Shown here one piece after another: positions 1 through 8,381 of a stretch of DNA of 49,855 bases. The translations under genes were made by a program, and so were the position numbers. Origin of the DNA: Flavisolibacter longurius (GTDB lineage Bacteria > Bacteroidota > Bacteroidia > Chitinophagales > Chitinophagaceae); assembly GCA_014163555.1 (NCBI GenBank), contig JACJGO010000032.1:1-49855 (forward strand), in the 5' to 3' direction. The first letter of the stretch is position 1. Each line of letters opens with the position of its first letter. The notes beneath the pieces were generated by a model. It did not search any database. It was not told where the DNA came from and worked only from the letters and a program-made list of their open reading frames with translations.

Positions 1-79
1 ACCGGCTTTGTTTGCGATACAGTCCCTGCAAGACCTCCACCTCCTCACCAATCTCTTTGCTGTAGTTTAAACACTTCAT
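1..79 (-). CDS. 5' end of an unidentified leftward gene (partial)
   Basis: An open frame of 26 codons starts at the ATG read leftward from position 79 and runs off the window edge without a stop. The peptide begins MKCLNYSKEI and is polar and charged, with the look of a helical N-terminus. I do not recognise the family; the N-terminal helix-turn-helix part of a transposase is one possibility, but this is a guess. No clear promoter element or ribosome binding site precedes it. The fragment is too short for a firm call. Confidence 0.3.
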   Translation of the reverse strand, partial: MKCLNYSKEIGEEVEVLQGLYRKQSR

Positions 80-203
80 GACCTAACCCGCACATATACC
101 GTACCTAATAATTCAAAACGGTATAAAAGCGACCTACAATTGTTCCGGATTCTTGTTTTGAGTGCAAACTCATATAATCACTGATTAAAACTAATTTGCC
201 TTT

Positions 204-710
204 ATGGAAACAAAACCGTCCTTTCCTGCGAAGCATTCACCAACTGCTTTCTTTACATTGGTCACGCATCCGGTTAAGTTGAAACTCTACCTGCTGAAAA
301 ACCTGCCCTCCGCATTTTTTAGTGGTTTAAAAGTTGTTCATGCCAATGAGAAACAATGCCAGGTTTCGGTTCCCTTCAAATGGTTTACACAAAATCCTTT
401 TCGATCCACCTATTTTGCCTGCCTTAGCATGGCGGCAGAACTTAGCACGGGTGTTCTTGCCATGGCTTCTGTTTACGGAAGGAAACCCTCGGTGAGTATG
501 CTAATTACGGGCATGGAATCCCGGTTTTATAAAAAGGCAAAGGGTAAAACATATTTCTGTTGTGAAGACGGCGACATTGTCACTACTGCTGTTGATTTAG
601 CCATAACAAGCGGGAATGGACAGGAAATAAAACTCTATTCCCGCGGAACAAACAGTGACGGAGATGTGGTTGCAGAATTTTGGTTTACTTGGTCATTCAG
701 TGCCCGGTGA
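204..710 (+). CDS. DUF4442 domain protein, hotdog-fold thioesterase-like
   Basis: A 168-residue protein matching in length and pattern the DUF4442 family of Bacteroidota (PFKWFTQNPFRS near residues 57-68, then an alanine-rich helix SMAAELSTGVLAMASV). DUF4442 proteins are assigned to the hotdog fold and are presumed acyl-CoA thioesterase-like; no substrate is established. There is no signal peptide, so it should be cytosolic. The sequence CTAATTTG at 191-198, five bases before the ATG, resembles the Bacteroidota -7 element with one base missing between TA and TTTG. It is followed 70 bp later by pyrB, which has its own promoter-like element, so the two are probably separate units. Confidence 0.75.
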   Translation: METKPSFPAKHSPTAFFTLVTHPVKLKLYLLKNLPSAFFSGLKVVHANEKQCQVSVPFKWFTQNPFRSTYFACLSMAAELSTGVLAMASVYGRKPSVSMLITGMESRFYKKAKGKTYFCCEDGDIVTTAVDLAITSGNGQEIKLYSRGTNSDGDVVAEFWFTWSFSAR

Positions 711-765
711 GTTGTTGAAGGAAATCTCGTTTTTGTAGAGCAAATGCTGGAAAACGAAACTGTTT

Positions 766-773
766 TATATTTG
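766..773 (+). promoter_or_regulatory. -7 element TATATTTG before pyrB
   Basis: Exact match to the Bacteroidota consensus TAnnTTTG, ending seven bases before the pyrB ATG, so transcription would begin at or within a few bases of the start codon. No convincing -33 TTG at the usual distance was seen. Confidence 0.55.
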
Positions 774-780
774 ACCTTTA

Positions 781-1704
781 ATGGCACTTTCTACCCGACA
801 TCTCCTTGGTATCAAAGACCTGATCCCTTCTGATATTTCGCTTATTCTGGATACAGCCAAACAGTTCAAAGAAGTTCTGAACCGGCCGGTGAAAAAGGTT
901 CCCTCGCTTAGAGACGTTACGATCGTCAACCTTTTTTACGAAAACTCAACCCGTACCCGGATTTCTTTTGAACTGGCGCAAAAGCGACTGTCTGCCGATG
1001 TGATCAATTTCAGTGCGTCGGGATCTTCGGTTTCCAAAGGTGAAACGCTTTTGGATACGGTCAATAACATTTTATCCATGAAGGTGGATATGGTTGTAAT
1101 GCGGCACAGTGCTTCCGGGGCGCCGCATTTTCTATCGCGACATATTCCAGCCGCTATCATCAATGCCGGTGACGGTATCAATGAGCACCCAACGCAAGCC
1201 CTTCTGGACGCTTATTCCATGACAGAGGTATTCGGCAGTTTAAAAGGTCTGCGGGTGGCCATCATTGGCGATATCATGCACAGCCGGGTAGCGCAAAGCA
1301 ATATCTATCTTCTGTCAAAGATGGGAGCGGAGGTGATTGTTTGTGGTCCGCCTACCCTTATTCCAAAATATATGGAAGAAGCCTTTCCTGTTAAAGTTGA
1401 ATACGACGTGAATAAAGCACTTCAATGGTGCGATGTGGCCAACGTTCTGCGGATTCAACTGGAGCGGCAGAACCAAGTCTTGTTTTCTTCGCTACGGGAA
1501 TACAGCCTGGTGTATGGAATCAACCGGGAACGGTTGGCAAAGCTCAACAAAAAAGTCACGATCATGCATCCTGGCCCAATCAACCGCGGTGTGGAACTGG
1601 ACAGCGATGTGGCCGACGGCGATCAATCCATAATTTTACAACAGGTGGAAAATGGTGTAGCGGTGCGTATGGCTGCGTTGTACCTTTTGTCCAACCCTTC
1701 ATAA
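781..1704 (+). CDS. pyrB: Aspartate carbamoyltransferase catalytic chain
   Basis: Joins carbamoyl phosphate and L-aspartate to N-carbamoyl-L-aspartate, the committed step of pyrimidine synthesis, in the cytosol. The 307 residues carry the family signatures: carbamoyl-phosphate loop STRTR (56-60), the SKGE loop (85-88), HPTQALLD (136-143) and HPGPINRG (263-270). Length is normal for the catalytic chain. No pyrI regulatory-chain gene lies alongside; the next gene is coaD, 25 bp on. pyrE lies 1.2 kb downstream, so two pyrimidine genes sit close together but are separated by coaD and a leftward NUDIX gene. The start is set by the conserved N-terminus and the -7 element just ahead of it. Confidence 0.97.
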   Translation: MALSTRHLLGIKDLIPSDISLILDTAKQFKEVLNRPVKKVPSLRDVTIVNLFYENSTRTRISFELAQKRLSADVINFSASGSSVSKGETLLDTVNNILSMKVDMVVMRHSASGAPHFLSRHIPAAIINAGDGINEHPTQALLDAYSMTEVFGSLKGLRVAIIGDIMHSRVAQSNIYLLSKMGAEVIVCGPPTLIPKYMEEAFPVKVEYDVNKALQWCDVANVLRIQLERQNQVLFSSLREYSLVYGINRERLAKLNKKVTIMHPGPINRGVELDSDVADGDQSIILQQVENGVAVRMAALYLLSNPS

Positions 1705-1729
1705 AATTCTTCAACTTAAGCCTTTTGGT

Positions 1730-2224
1730 ATGCGCATAGGACTGTTTCCCGGTACGTTCGATCCTGTCACATTCGGACACATTGATATTATTGACCGGGC
1801 ACTGCCCCTTTTTGATAAATTATATATAGGGGTGGGTATAAACGCCAACAAGCAGCCTATGTTTTCGGCTGATGTAAGGGTGCAATGGATCAATGAGATC
1901 TATCAAAAGGAAACCAAGGTAGAAGCCATTATGTACGAGGGCTTGACGGTGGATTGCTGCAAGAAAATTGGGGCCACGTATATTGTCCGAGGCATCCGGT
2001 ATGTAAACGATTTTGAATATGAAAAGGCCATTGCAGACATGAACCGGAGCCTTGACGATAACATTGAAACCGTTTTCCTGACCTGTTTACCCAAATATAC
2101 TTCGGTTGCCTCTACACTGGTCAGGGACGTGATCCGAAATGGCGGTGATGTCTCCCAGTTTGTTCCGGATGTGGTACTGAAATCCATTCACCAGATGGAA
2201 GAGTCGCGGCAAGTGCTTATTTAA
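1730..2224 (+). CDS. coaD: Phosphopantetheine adenylyltransferase
   Basis: Transfers AMP from ATP to 4'-phosphopantetheine, giving dephospho-CoA, the penultimate step of coenzyme A synthesis. The 164-residue protein starts MRIGLFPGTFDPVTFGH, with the nucleotidyltransferase T/HxGH motif as TFGH (14-17), and ends with the SVASTLVRDVI segment equivalent to the ISSTxxR ATP-binding motif. Length is normal. It follows pyrB by 25 bp and may be co-transcribed. Its stop overlaps the stop of the leftward NUDIX gene by about 8 bp, a tail-to-tail overlap. Confidence 0.97.
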   Translation: MRIGLFPGTFDPVTFGHIDIIDRALPLFDKLYIGVGINANKQPMFSADVRVQWINEIYQKETKVEAIMYEGLTVDCCKKIGATYIVRGIRYVNDFEYEKAIADMNRSLDDNIETVFLTCLPKYTSVASTLVRDVIRNGGDVSQFVPDVVLKSIHQMEESRQVLI

Positions 2225-2858
2225 CGTCTGGCTGCAATAAAGATATTCCTGCCTTCAGCACTTCAGCTACCGATGCATAAGCACTGTCTATATAGGGCTG
2301 TATTTCGGTTATAGGCACCCAAATGCTTTGAGCAATGTTTTCATTCGTTTGCGGTGTCAGGGTTGTTTTCTTTGCTGCTTTTACCAAGTACCAATGCGAT
2401 TCCTTTAAAATTTTGCGGCCATCCTGCTGGTAAGTATGGTAGGTAATAAGGAGGGGCTTTTCCAGGGTCAGGAAACCGGCGCCGGTTTCCTCGCTGATCT
2501 CCCGTATGGCGCATTCTTCCAAGGTTTCCCCATCGTCAAGTTTTCCTTTGGGCAGATCCCAGTGCCCCAGGCGGTGAATAAGCAGTAAATCATGCTGTTT
2601 GGTGTATACAAGCCCTCCGGCTGCCTGAATAACCTCCAATTGTGCTTTAAAAGCCTCCAGCAGGTCTTGGATATTGTCGTGTTTGAACACGCCGTAATAA
2701 AATTCAGGCTGATCCAGTTCGTGGAGCATGGTTTTTACAGCAGCAGGACTTAATTCGTCCAGAAAGATAGTTGTAGGGCGGTGAAGATAGTCTTCAATTT
2801 CAGCAGTCAGGTTGTTTACCAGGAAGAGTGGCTTGTTCTGGACATAAATTGTAACCAT
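2217..2858 (-). CDS. NUDIX hydrolase
   Basis: Hydrolyses an unknown nucleoside diphosphate-linked compound. A complete Nudix box G-x5-E-x7-REIxEExGA spans residues 105-127 of 213. The N-terminal 80 residues are an extension before the Nudix fold with no domain I recognise. The start ATG shares a 44-bp divergent region with pyrE. On this strand TATATTCG (2875-2882), a one-base variant of the -7 consensus, lies 16 bp before the ATG. The substrate cannot be deduced. Confidence 0.9.
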   Translation of the reverse strand: MVTIYVQNKPLFLVNNLTAEIEDYLHRPTTIFLDELSPAAVKTMLHELDQPEFYYGVFKHDNIQDLLEAFKAQLEVIQAAGGLVYTKQHDLLLIHRLGHWDLPKGKLDDGETLEECAIREISEETGAGFLTLEKPLLITYHTYQQDGRKILKESHWYLVKAAKKTTLTPQTNENIAQSIWVPITEIQPYIDSAYASVAEVLKAGISLLQPDVK

Positions 2859-2890
2859 AGAAATTTCCTTGCAACGAATATACCATCCAA

Positions 2891-2898
2891 TACCTTCG
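2891..2898 (+). promoter_or_regulatory. -7-like element TACCTTCG before pyrE
   Basis: One-base variant of TAnnTTTG ending four bases before the pyrE start codon, the same tight spacing seen at other genes here. It lies in the 44-bp divergent region shared with the NUDIX gene. Confidence 0.4.
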
Positions 2899-2902
2899 CA
2901 GC

Positions 2903-3538
2903 ATGACTGATGCTATTGTTACAGCCGAGAAATTATTGCAGGCTGGCGCTGTTAAACTACGTCCAAACGAACCGTTTACCTGGGCCAGTAGCTGGAAAAG
3001 CCCCATCTATTGTGATAACCGTAAGCTTCTTTCGCTGCCATTTACCCGCGATTTTATCAAAAGTGAACTTGCAAACGTTGTATTTGAAAAATTTGCCGAT
3101 GCGGATGTCATAGCCGGCGTAGCTACAGCAGGAATTGCCTGGGGAGCCATGGTAGCCGACCAGTTAAAACTGCCATTTATTTACGTTCGTCCCAAACCAA
3201 AAGAGCATGGCATGGGAAATCAAATAGAAGGGGAAATACAGCCAAATCAACGGGTTGTGGTAGTGGAAGACCTGATTTCAACCGGGAAAAGCAGCCTCCA
3301 AGTGGTGGATGTGCTCCGTCGGCAGGGTGTAACAGTAGCGGGTATGGTTTCTATCTTCAGTTACCAGTTTGCCAATGCGCAGGAAGCGTTTCAAGAGGCC
3401 GACGTACCCTTTTTCTCACTTACCGATTATCCCAATCTTCTGCAATTGGCTTTACAGAAGGGAATAATCCAGGAAGAAGAGCGTGAAATTTTGTTAAAGT
3501 GGCGGGCCGACCCTGCTGGCTGGACCGGAGTTCAGTAA
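2903..3538 (+). CDS. pyrE: Orotate phosphoribosyltransferase
   Basis: Converts orotate and PRPP to orotidine 5'-monophosphate in pyrimidine synthesis. The 211-residue protein has the PRPP-binding signature VVVVEDLISTGKS (118-130), the flexible loop RPKPKEHGMGNQIEG (96-110) and the FTWASSWKSPIYCDNR segment near the N-terminus typical of PyrE. Length is normal. It is divergent from the NUDIX gene and 20 bp upstream of the heavy-metal-binding-type gene, with which it may be co-transcribed. Confidence 0.97.
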   Translation: MTDAIVTAEKLLQAGAVKLRPNEPFTWASSWKSPIYCDNRKLLSLPFTRDFIKSELANVVFEKFADADVIAGVATAGIAWGAMVADQLKLPFIYVRPKPKEHGMGNQIEGEIQPNQRVVVVEDLISTGKSSLQVVDVLRRQGVTVAGMVSIFSYQFANAQEAFQEADVPFFSLTDYPNLLQLALQKGIIQEEEREILLKWRADPAGWTGVQ

Positions 3539-3558
3539 ATTCGGAAAAACAATTCAAC

Positions 3559-3957
3559 ATGAAGAAAATTCTGTGCACTTTGTTGGCTGTTGGCTTTTCG
3601 TCGCTAGCCGCCATGGCGCAAACCAAACCTGTGGAATCTGTAAAGATCAGTACACCCACTATGCAGTGTGAAATGTGCAAAAGCCGGATTGAGCAGTACC
3701 TGAAACGCATCGATGGCGTGACCTACGTAAACGTGGCAGTCCGGAAAAAAGAAACGGCTGTAAAATACCTGACAGATCGGACCAATATTGAGATGATCAA
3801 AACCTCCATTGCAAATGCCGGCTATGACGTGGCGCAGCCAAAAACGGATCCCGCTGCTGCGGCTGTGATTGAAATTGCCGCTAATCCCGATTCTTACAAA
3901 TTGTTGCCCAAGTGCTGTAAAAAACCGGAAGACGGAGGTGGAATGCCCAAACAATAA
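3559..3957 (+). CDS. Secreted heavy-metal-associated (HMA) domain protein
   Basis: A 132-residue protein with a signal peptide (MKKILCTLLA..., cleavage expected after AMA at about residue 20), then one ferredoxin-like HMA domain with the metal-binding CxxC as C37-E-M-C40, and a short C-terminal tail with a CC pair. HMA domains bind copper or other soft metals; here the domain is exported rather than part of a P-type ATPase. The frame stays open upstream to 3499, but those codons overlap pyrE and the signal peptide fixes the start at 3559. A hairpin terminator follows directly. Metal and partner are unknown. Confidence 0.85.
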   Translation: MKKILCTLLAVGFSSLAAMAQTKPVESVKISTPTMQCEMCKSRIEQYLKRIDGVTYVNVAVRKKETAVKYLTDRTNIEMIKTSIANAGYDVAQPKTDPAAAAVIEIAANPDSYKLLPKCCKKPEDGGGMPKQ

Positions 3958-3970
3958 AAACTTTTACGAT

Positions 3971-4002
3971 AAAAAAATCCCGCTGTTCAGCGGGATTTTT
4001 TA
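3971..4002. terminator. Bidirectional intrinsic terminator
   Basis: Perfect stem ATCCCGCTG / CAGCGGGAT with a TT loop, an A-run on the left and a T-run on the right, so it can stop the rightward HMA gene and the leftward LEA gene that converge on it. Confidence 0.85.
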
Positions 4003-4461
4003 TGGGAGTAAGGCTGCATCCAACCGGTGTTGGCCTTGGTAACGGATCTCCTTGGTAATGAAAATTCCTGCCTTGCCAATTCTTGCCTTTCCTTCGGCCC
4101 TCATAAATACCTGACTTTTTAGCAGTTTTTTTAAATCACTATTTACCAGGGTGGAAAGTGCAATTTCTCCCGATAATGGTATTACAAACTCTGCATTCTT
4201 TTTTACGTCTACCAGACTGTCCTGTGTAAACTCTCCCAGATACACGTCTTCAACATAAACTTTTGCTACTGTCTCTTTGACAGCGACTGAGAAGTTGTTG
4301 GGGTTGAAGTATACCATTTGGAACCGTATCCCGACGCCAGATAGGGAAGGTCTGTTAATGTGGAAATCCCTCAATTCCCGAAATTCTGGTTCCTCAATTT
4401 TTGCGCAGCCCCAAAGGATACAAGTCACTAACAAACACAGTAGGAGACCATTCTTCATCAT
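4000..4461 (-). CDS. LEA type 2 family lipoprotein
   Basis: A 153-residue protein with a lipoprotein signal: hydrophobic segment then lipobox LWGC (cysteine 19). The rest (FHINRPSLSGVGIRFQMVYF, NPNNFSVAV, later VKKNAEFVIPLSG) fits the LEA_2/WHy immunoglobulin-like fold, in which NPN after a beta-strand is characteristic. Such lipoproteins are common in Bacteroidota; their function is not established. Two consecutive ATGs occur at the start (4461 and 4458); either would serve. It is followed by the shared terminator and preceded by a gene-less gap. Confidence 0.75.
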   Translation of the reverse strand: MMKNGLLLCLLVTCILWGCAKIEEPEFRELRDFHINRPSLSGVGIRFQMVYFNPNNFSVAVKETVAKVYVEDVYLGEFTQDSLVDVKKNAEFVIPLSGEIALSTLVNSDLKKLLKSQVFMRAEGKARIGKAGIFITKEIRYQGQHRLDAALLP

Positions 4462-6035
4462 AGAATGAATTTCAAAAAATATGCTAACACTACATATAAC
4501 AATAAATTTCTACTAAAATAAGTAGCTAAAAATTAAATAACATTCTTAAATTTTTTTACTAAAAGTATTAGTAGTATTTTTTAATGTAAACATCTTTAAT
4601 TCAAGTACTTAAAAATTTTTATTGAATATGTAAATAAGAATTTTTGTAAACTTTTTTATTATAATTATAACTCAGTTGTGCAAGATCATTATGGTAAAAA
4701 AAATGATTATAAAGTGTTGATTTATATATGTGAAACAATGCTTGATAAAATTATTTGTTAGATGGTTTGATTAATTAATAAAATAGGTACTTTAACTTTC
4801 TGCCTATAAAACTAGATTCTTCATTATAGGCGTAAAATTTTCTCATTGGGTCTCGGAGCCAAAAAAATTAGAGGCTCCTATTGGGCATTATAATGCGTTT
4901 AAATGCTATATCATGTTTTGTGGATAAGCCCAAGTTTTTCCTTTTATTGTCCAATTTATTTAACGCTTATGAAAAGTAAGAGCGTGTGTAGTTTTGGCAG
5001 GATGAGCAGGTGGATTCAAAAATTATATCTTCCCTTTCATGTTTGAGATCACATTTTATTTAGTAGTTAGAAAATGGAAATAGATCTCAAAACAAAAACA
5101 TCAGTATTGAGCTTTGCTGCCATGGTCTTTGATTACTGATTAAAATCTGAAGAGTTGATGACAGAATGTCGCTTTTAAAATGATACTTTATTCGAAGACT
5201 TTTATGTCTAATAAAACCTCAATATCTTCTATACAGAGAGCTAGGACGGGAACAGAAATTACTTGTACCCATCTTAATAGGTTTCCAGTATTTTGGTTAT
5301 CGTTCATATAATTGAACTGGGAGCATACTATGAACAGACTCTACATTCACCAAAGGCTAAATTTGAGGGGGAACGTTTTCATAGTAATGAGGCTAAGAAG
5401 GCTGAGCTATTTTCTATTCAAATGGTTTGCGGTGGAGGTGATAATTGGGCTATTCCATCCCGGCAAACAGGGTTATAAGGCATAATTATATCGATTCAAA
5501 TCATGGTTTTTCGTGCACTAATATGCCATAGGTTTCCACAGTTTAGCTAAAAATCCAAGTAAGAAATTGGGATAAAAGCTACCAAAAAAGGATTCTTGTC
5601 CAGAGCTTCAGTATGCTAACAATAGCTTATTACTTTTAAGTTTTGGTAAAAAACCGGGTTTTCAATTCGGTCGAATTCAGTGAAATCGGCCGTATAAATC
5701 AATCGCATTTGGAAAAGATTCTAATACAAATAGAGTAGTAGCTGGCAGGCCCTAGGGTTGCTGAGATCATTTCCGGAGAATGAAAAGCCGTAAAAAAGCC
5801 AGTTTCTTTTAACTTCCTCCACCTCCAAAAAACTAAACTTTTGTCTGACCGCTCAGGAACATTTGATAGTTTCCGGCACCTTTTCTGAAAGAAACAACAG
5901 GCCTTTTTTAGACGGTTTGAGCAAAGGGAAGAACTCGCCACAGAAAGAGAGGACTACTGTTTCTCTTTAAACCAGCGATTCTAAACCTTCTCGTCGATTG
6001 AATAGGCAGGATATTCTCAGCAAAAAGGCGCAAAA
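4462..6035. other. Gene-poor, AT-rich gap of about 1.57 kb
   Basis: No open frame here shows coding character. The first 380 bp are strikingly rich in A and T compared with all neighbouring DNA. Two short hairpins follow one another (4802-4831 and 4855-4878). The only frames above 60 codons (5293-5478 rightward, 5699-5941 leftward) have no recognisable domain and atypical composition. From about 5640 the base composition returns toward that of the neighbours. It may be a decayed mobile element or hold an untranslated RNA; I cannot decide. Confidence 0.55.
4802..4878. other. Two consecutive hairpins in the gene-less gap
   Basis: GCCTATAA (4802-4809) pairs with TTATAGGC (4824-4831) around a 14-base loop. 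GGAGCC (4855-4860) pairs with GGCTCC (4873-4878) around an A-rich loop. Neither has the T-tract of a terminator. Confidence 0.35.
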
Positions 6036-6058
6036 AAAACAGCCCAAAAGGCTGTTTT
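6036..6058 (-). terminator. Intrinsic terminator of the blaI-blaR1 unit
   Basis: Stem AAAACAGCC / GGCTGTTTT with a five-base loop, just beyond the leftward blaR1-like stop at 6078, with a T-run when read leftward. Confidence 0.75.
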
Positions 6059-6077
6059 CAATTCAATGATCACACAA

Positions 6078-7793
6078 TTATAGTTTGATAACTTTTTTGG
6101 GGTTTCTGGCCGATTTGATCTCTTCTAAGTTTCTTTGCAGGGCTTCTTTTGCCTGCTGAATCTGATCTACAGAAGCATCCGGCATCGGCGTATTGGCGCA
6201 CCTGGCTTTGGCGGCTGCTTTCACGTTGCGTTCTGCTTTTTCCAGTTCGGTCAGTGCCTGTTTGTATATGGTATGGATGCTATCCAACTGAACTTGCGAC
6301 ATAGCTTTCGCCACGCTGGCATCAATCGCTTCCCAATCCAGTTTATCGTAATTCGCTTTCAGGTTTTGTTCAATATTGCTCCAGGCAATTTTTTCCAATT
6401 CATGTAGGTATTCCTGTTTGGCAATTGCTTTTTCGCGGGGATCCATTACTTCACCAATAGAAGCTTCAATCTCTTTCCACTGGATGGTTTTGGCTACTTT
6501 TTTTGTGGCTTCCACTGCTGACTTCACCTTTTCCTTTTCCTCTGAGGTAAGACTGCCGTCGACATTGTCATAATTTACCGGTATAAAATTGTTGGCAACA
6601 GGCGCTGGGTTTTTCTCAATTACTGGCTGAGGCTCTGCTGCATTGTAGTCATAGATCTCAATCTTTACCTCGTCCGTTACAGGATCCTCGGTATAAGTTG
6701 CTTTCGCCGTAAATTCAGATTCCTTCATGGCAGGAATCAGCTCCCGTGTTTCCACCGTTCTTGGATTATTGTTTAGCTGCCAGGGGGTTAGCAAGGCAAC
6801 ATCGCTGGTATAAGACATGGCTTCCCCGGTTCTGGCATCTTTAATAATGAGAACCGAATTAAAAAGAAGCACACAAAACATGGCCAGAAACAGCGGGACG
6901 ATCTGCACCAGTTTAAAGGTTTTTTTCTTTTCCATACCAACAATTTTTTCGATGCGGGTTAAGAGGTTTTGCTTTCCGGCAGCGGCCATGGCAAGCGCCT
7001 GATGGCGACCGGAGAATTTTTCCAAATGAAGCAGGGCAGAAGCATACCCAACTTTATCGTACCCGAATTGCAGCACCAGTTCATCGCAGCAGGCTTCCCG
7101 TTCGGATTCTATAATATTCATGAAGGATTTAACGAAGGGATTGAAGTACAAAAGCGTGTAGATTACCGATACCACCAGGTTCAGAAGATAATCGTAGCGG
7201 CGGATGTGGGAGAGTTCATGAAGCAAAATGGCTTCCACCTGTGTGGTGGAAAGGTTGTTCATGGCTGCAACCGGCAACAGAATAATGGGCTTCAGGTAGC
7301 CAACGGTTACCGGTGAGGTTACCAGGGTGGATACCGCTACTTTTACTTTTTTGGTAATACCCAGCAAGAAGGAAACTTTTTGCACATATAGACGGTATTC
7401 CGCCTTCGCCTTTATTTGTCCTTCCTGTTTGATTCTTTTAACAAACGTCCAGTTTCTGAAAAGCCTGACAGCGGGAAATACCAATAAGAATAAATATGTC
7501 ACCGAAGCAGACAAAAGGCAAACATTCAACAGGCTGTTGGAATGGTTGATGGTGTTTTCGAAAATGGCGTAAGAAGTAGCGTTGTTTTGATAATACAGCG
7601 CAAACGTGGTGACAAACCAGGCAAATCCCAGAATAACCGCACTGACAGATGCCTGGTATTTGCGGGTGGCAGACAGTTTAAAAAGGTGGTTCACACTGGA
7701 AAAAATTGCCCATAGGAGCGCCATTTGCCAGATGCTGTTAAGGGTTGCCCATCCTAATGCCTGCAAAAAATGGGACTGCGACAAAGCGGCCAT
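6078..7793 (-). CDS. BlaR1-like M56 family membrane metallopeptidase
   Basis: A 571-residue sensor/protease of the BlaR1/MecR1 peptidase family M56, thought to cleave or inactivate its partner BlaI-type repressor. Membrane segments lie near residues 20-37, 50-68, 90-110 and 200-220, with another near 297-317. The zinc site is HELSH (192-196) followed by the EREACCDE segment (231-238). After the last membrane segment the family's penicillin-binding sensor domain is absent; instead there are about 250 residues rich in lysine, glutamate and alanine, with predicted long helices. The signal sensed is therefore probably not a beta-lactam bound covalently. The start is one base after the blaI-like stop: one operon. 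Confidence 0.88.
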   Translation of the reverse strand: MAALSQSHFLQALGWATLNSIWQMALLWAIFSSVNHLFKLSATRKYQASVSAVILGFAWFVTTFALYYQNNATSYAIFENTINHSNSLLNVCLLSASVTYLFLLVFPAVRLFRNWTFVKRIKQEGQIKAKAEYRLYVQKVSFLLGITKKVKVAVSTLVTSPVTVGYLKPIILLPVAAMNNLSTTQVEAILLHELSHIRRYDYLLNLVVSVIYTLLYFNPFVKSFMNIIESEREACCDELVLQFGYDKVGYASALLHLEKFSGRHQALAMAAAGKQNLLTRIEKIVGMEKKKTFKLVQIVPLFLAMFCVLLFNSVLIIKDARTGEAMSYTSDVALLTPWQLNNNPRTVETRELIPAMKESEFTAKATYTEDPVTDEVKIEIYDYNAAEPQPVIEKNPAPVANNFIPVNYDNVDGSLTSEEKEKVKSAVEATKKVAKTIQWKEIEASIGEVMDPREKAIAKQEYLHELEKIAWSNIEQNLKANYDKLDWEAIDASVAKAMSQVQLDSIHTIYKQALTELEKAERNVKAAAKARCANTPMPDASVDQIQQAKEALQRNLEEIKSARNPKKVIKL

Positions 7794-7794
7794 T

Positions 7795-8181
7795 TTACTG
7801 TTTTTTGAGGTTCTCGATCAGCTTTTGAATTTCATCCAGCTCCTCGGCGGATACTTTTTGCTCTCCGCTACCCAACGCCTGCAATACCAGTTGTGTCGAC
7901 GATCCGCCGAACAGTGAATCAATCATTTTGGTCAATAAATGTTTTTGTGTTTTTTCTTTGTTTACGGCAGCCTGGTAAATATGGGTCCGCATGCTTTCGT
8001 CACGCTTCACTAAGCCTTTTTCATGCATGATCTGCATGAGTTTTAAGGTAGTGGTATAGCCCACTTCTTTTAATTGTGCCAGTTCTTCATGTACATCACG
8101 GACAGTGGCCGTACCATTTTTCCAAAGAATTTGTAGAATCTCCAGTTCGCTTTCAGTTGGTTTTACATATTTCGGGGCCAT
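7795..8181 (-). CDS. BlaI/MecI/CopY family transcriptional repressor
   Basis: A 128-residue winged-helix repressor (PTESELEILQILWKNGTATVRDV at the N-terminus, then EVGYTTTLKLMQIM as recognition region, and a C-terminal dimerisation helix). Family members repress their own operon until proteolysed through a BlaR1/MecR1 partner, whose homologue follows after a one-base gap. The Bacteroidota pairs of this kind are often not linked to a beta-lactamase gene, and none is visible here. A candidate operator lies 26 bp upstream. Confidence 0.92.
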   Translation of the reverse strand: MAPKYVKPTESELEILQILWKNGTATVRDVHEELAQLKEVGYTTTLKLMQIMHEKGLVKRDESMRTHIYQAAVNKEKTQKHLLTKMIDSLFGGSSTQLVLQALGSGEQKVSAEELDEIQKLIENLKKQ

Positions 8182-8200
8182 TGCAAAACATTTATGGGGA

Positions 8201-8222
8201 CTAATTTACGACCATTTTCGTA
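8201..8222 (-). promoter_or_regulatory. Candidate promoter and operator of the blaI-blaR1 unit
   Basis: An inverted repeat TACGA-N6-TCGTA occupies 8207-8222. Read leftward, TAAATTAG at 8208-8201 is a one-base variant of the -7 consensus TAnnTTTG and overlaps the repeat, the expected arrangement for autorepression. BlaI-family operators are dyads with TACA/TGTA-type half sites, so the half sites seen here are related but not identical. Confidence 0.35.
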
Positions 8223-8381
8223 TTAAAGAAATGCTTTGTCCATATTTAATTTTAGTTAACGATTTTTAACGATAAGCGGTAGAAAGTTTACATAACCGAC
8301 TACATAATCAGATGGATGGTGTCGGAAATTTACATTGGCGCAGTTCTTTTTGCGTCCCTGGCAAAACCTGTAGCTTTACGT

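Noticed and set aside
5293-5478. A 61-codon open frame in the gene-poor gap
   Set aside because: No recognisable domain, no promoter element or ribosome site, and composition like the surrounding non-coding DNA.
5699-5941. An 80-codon leftward open frame in the same gap, possibly a transposase remnant
   Set aside because: I tried to match it to transposase families and found no catalytic motif or terminal repeat; it stays unassigned.
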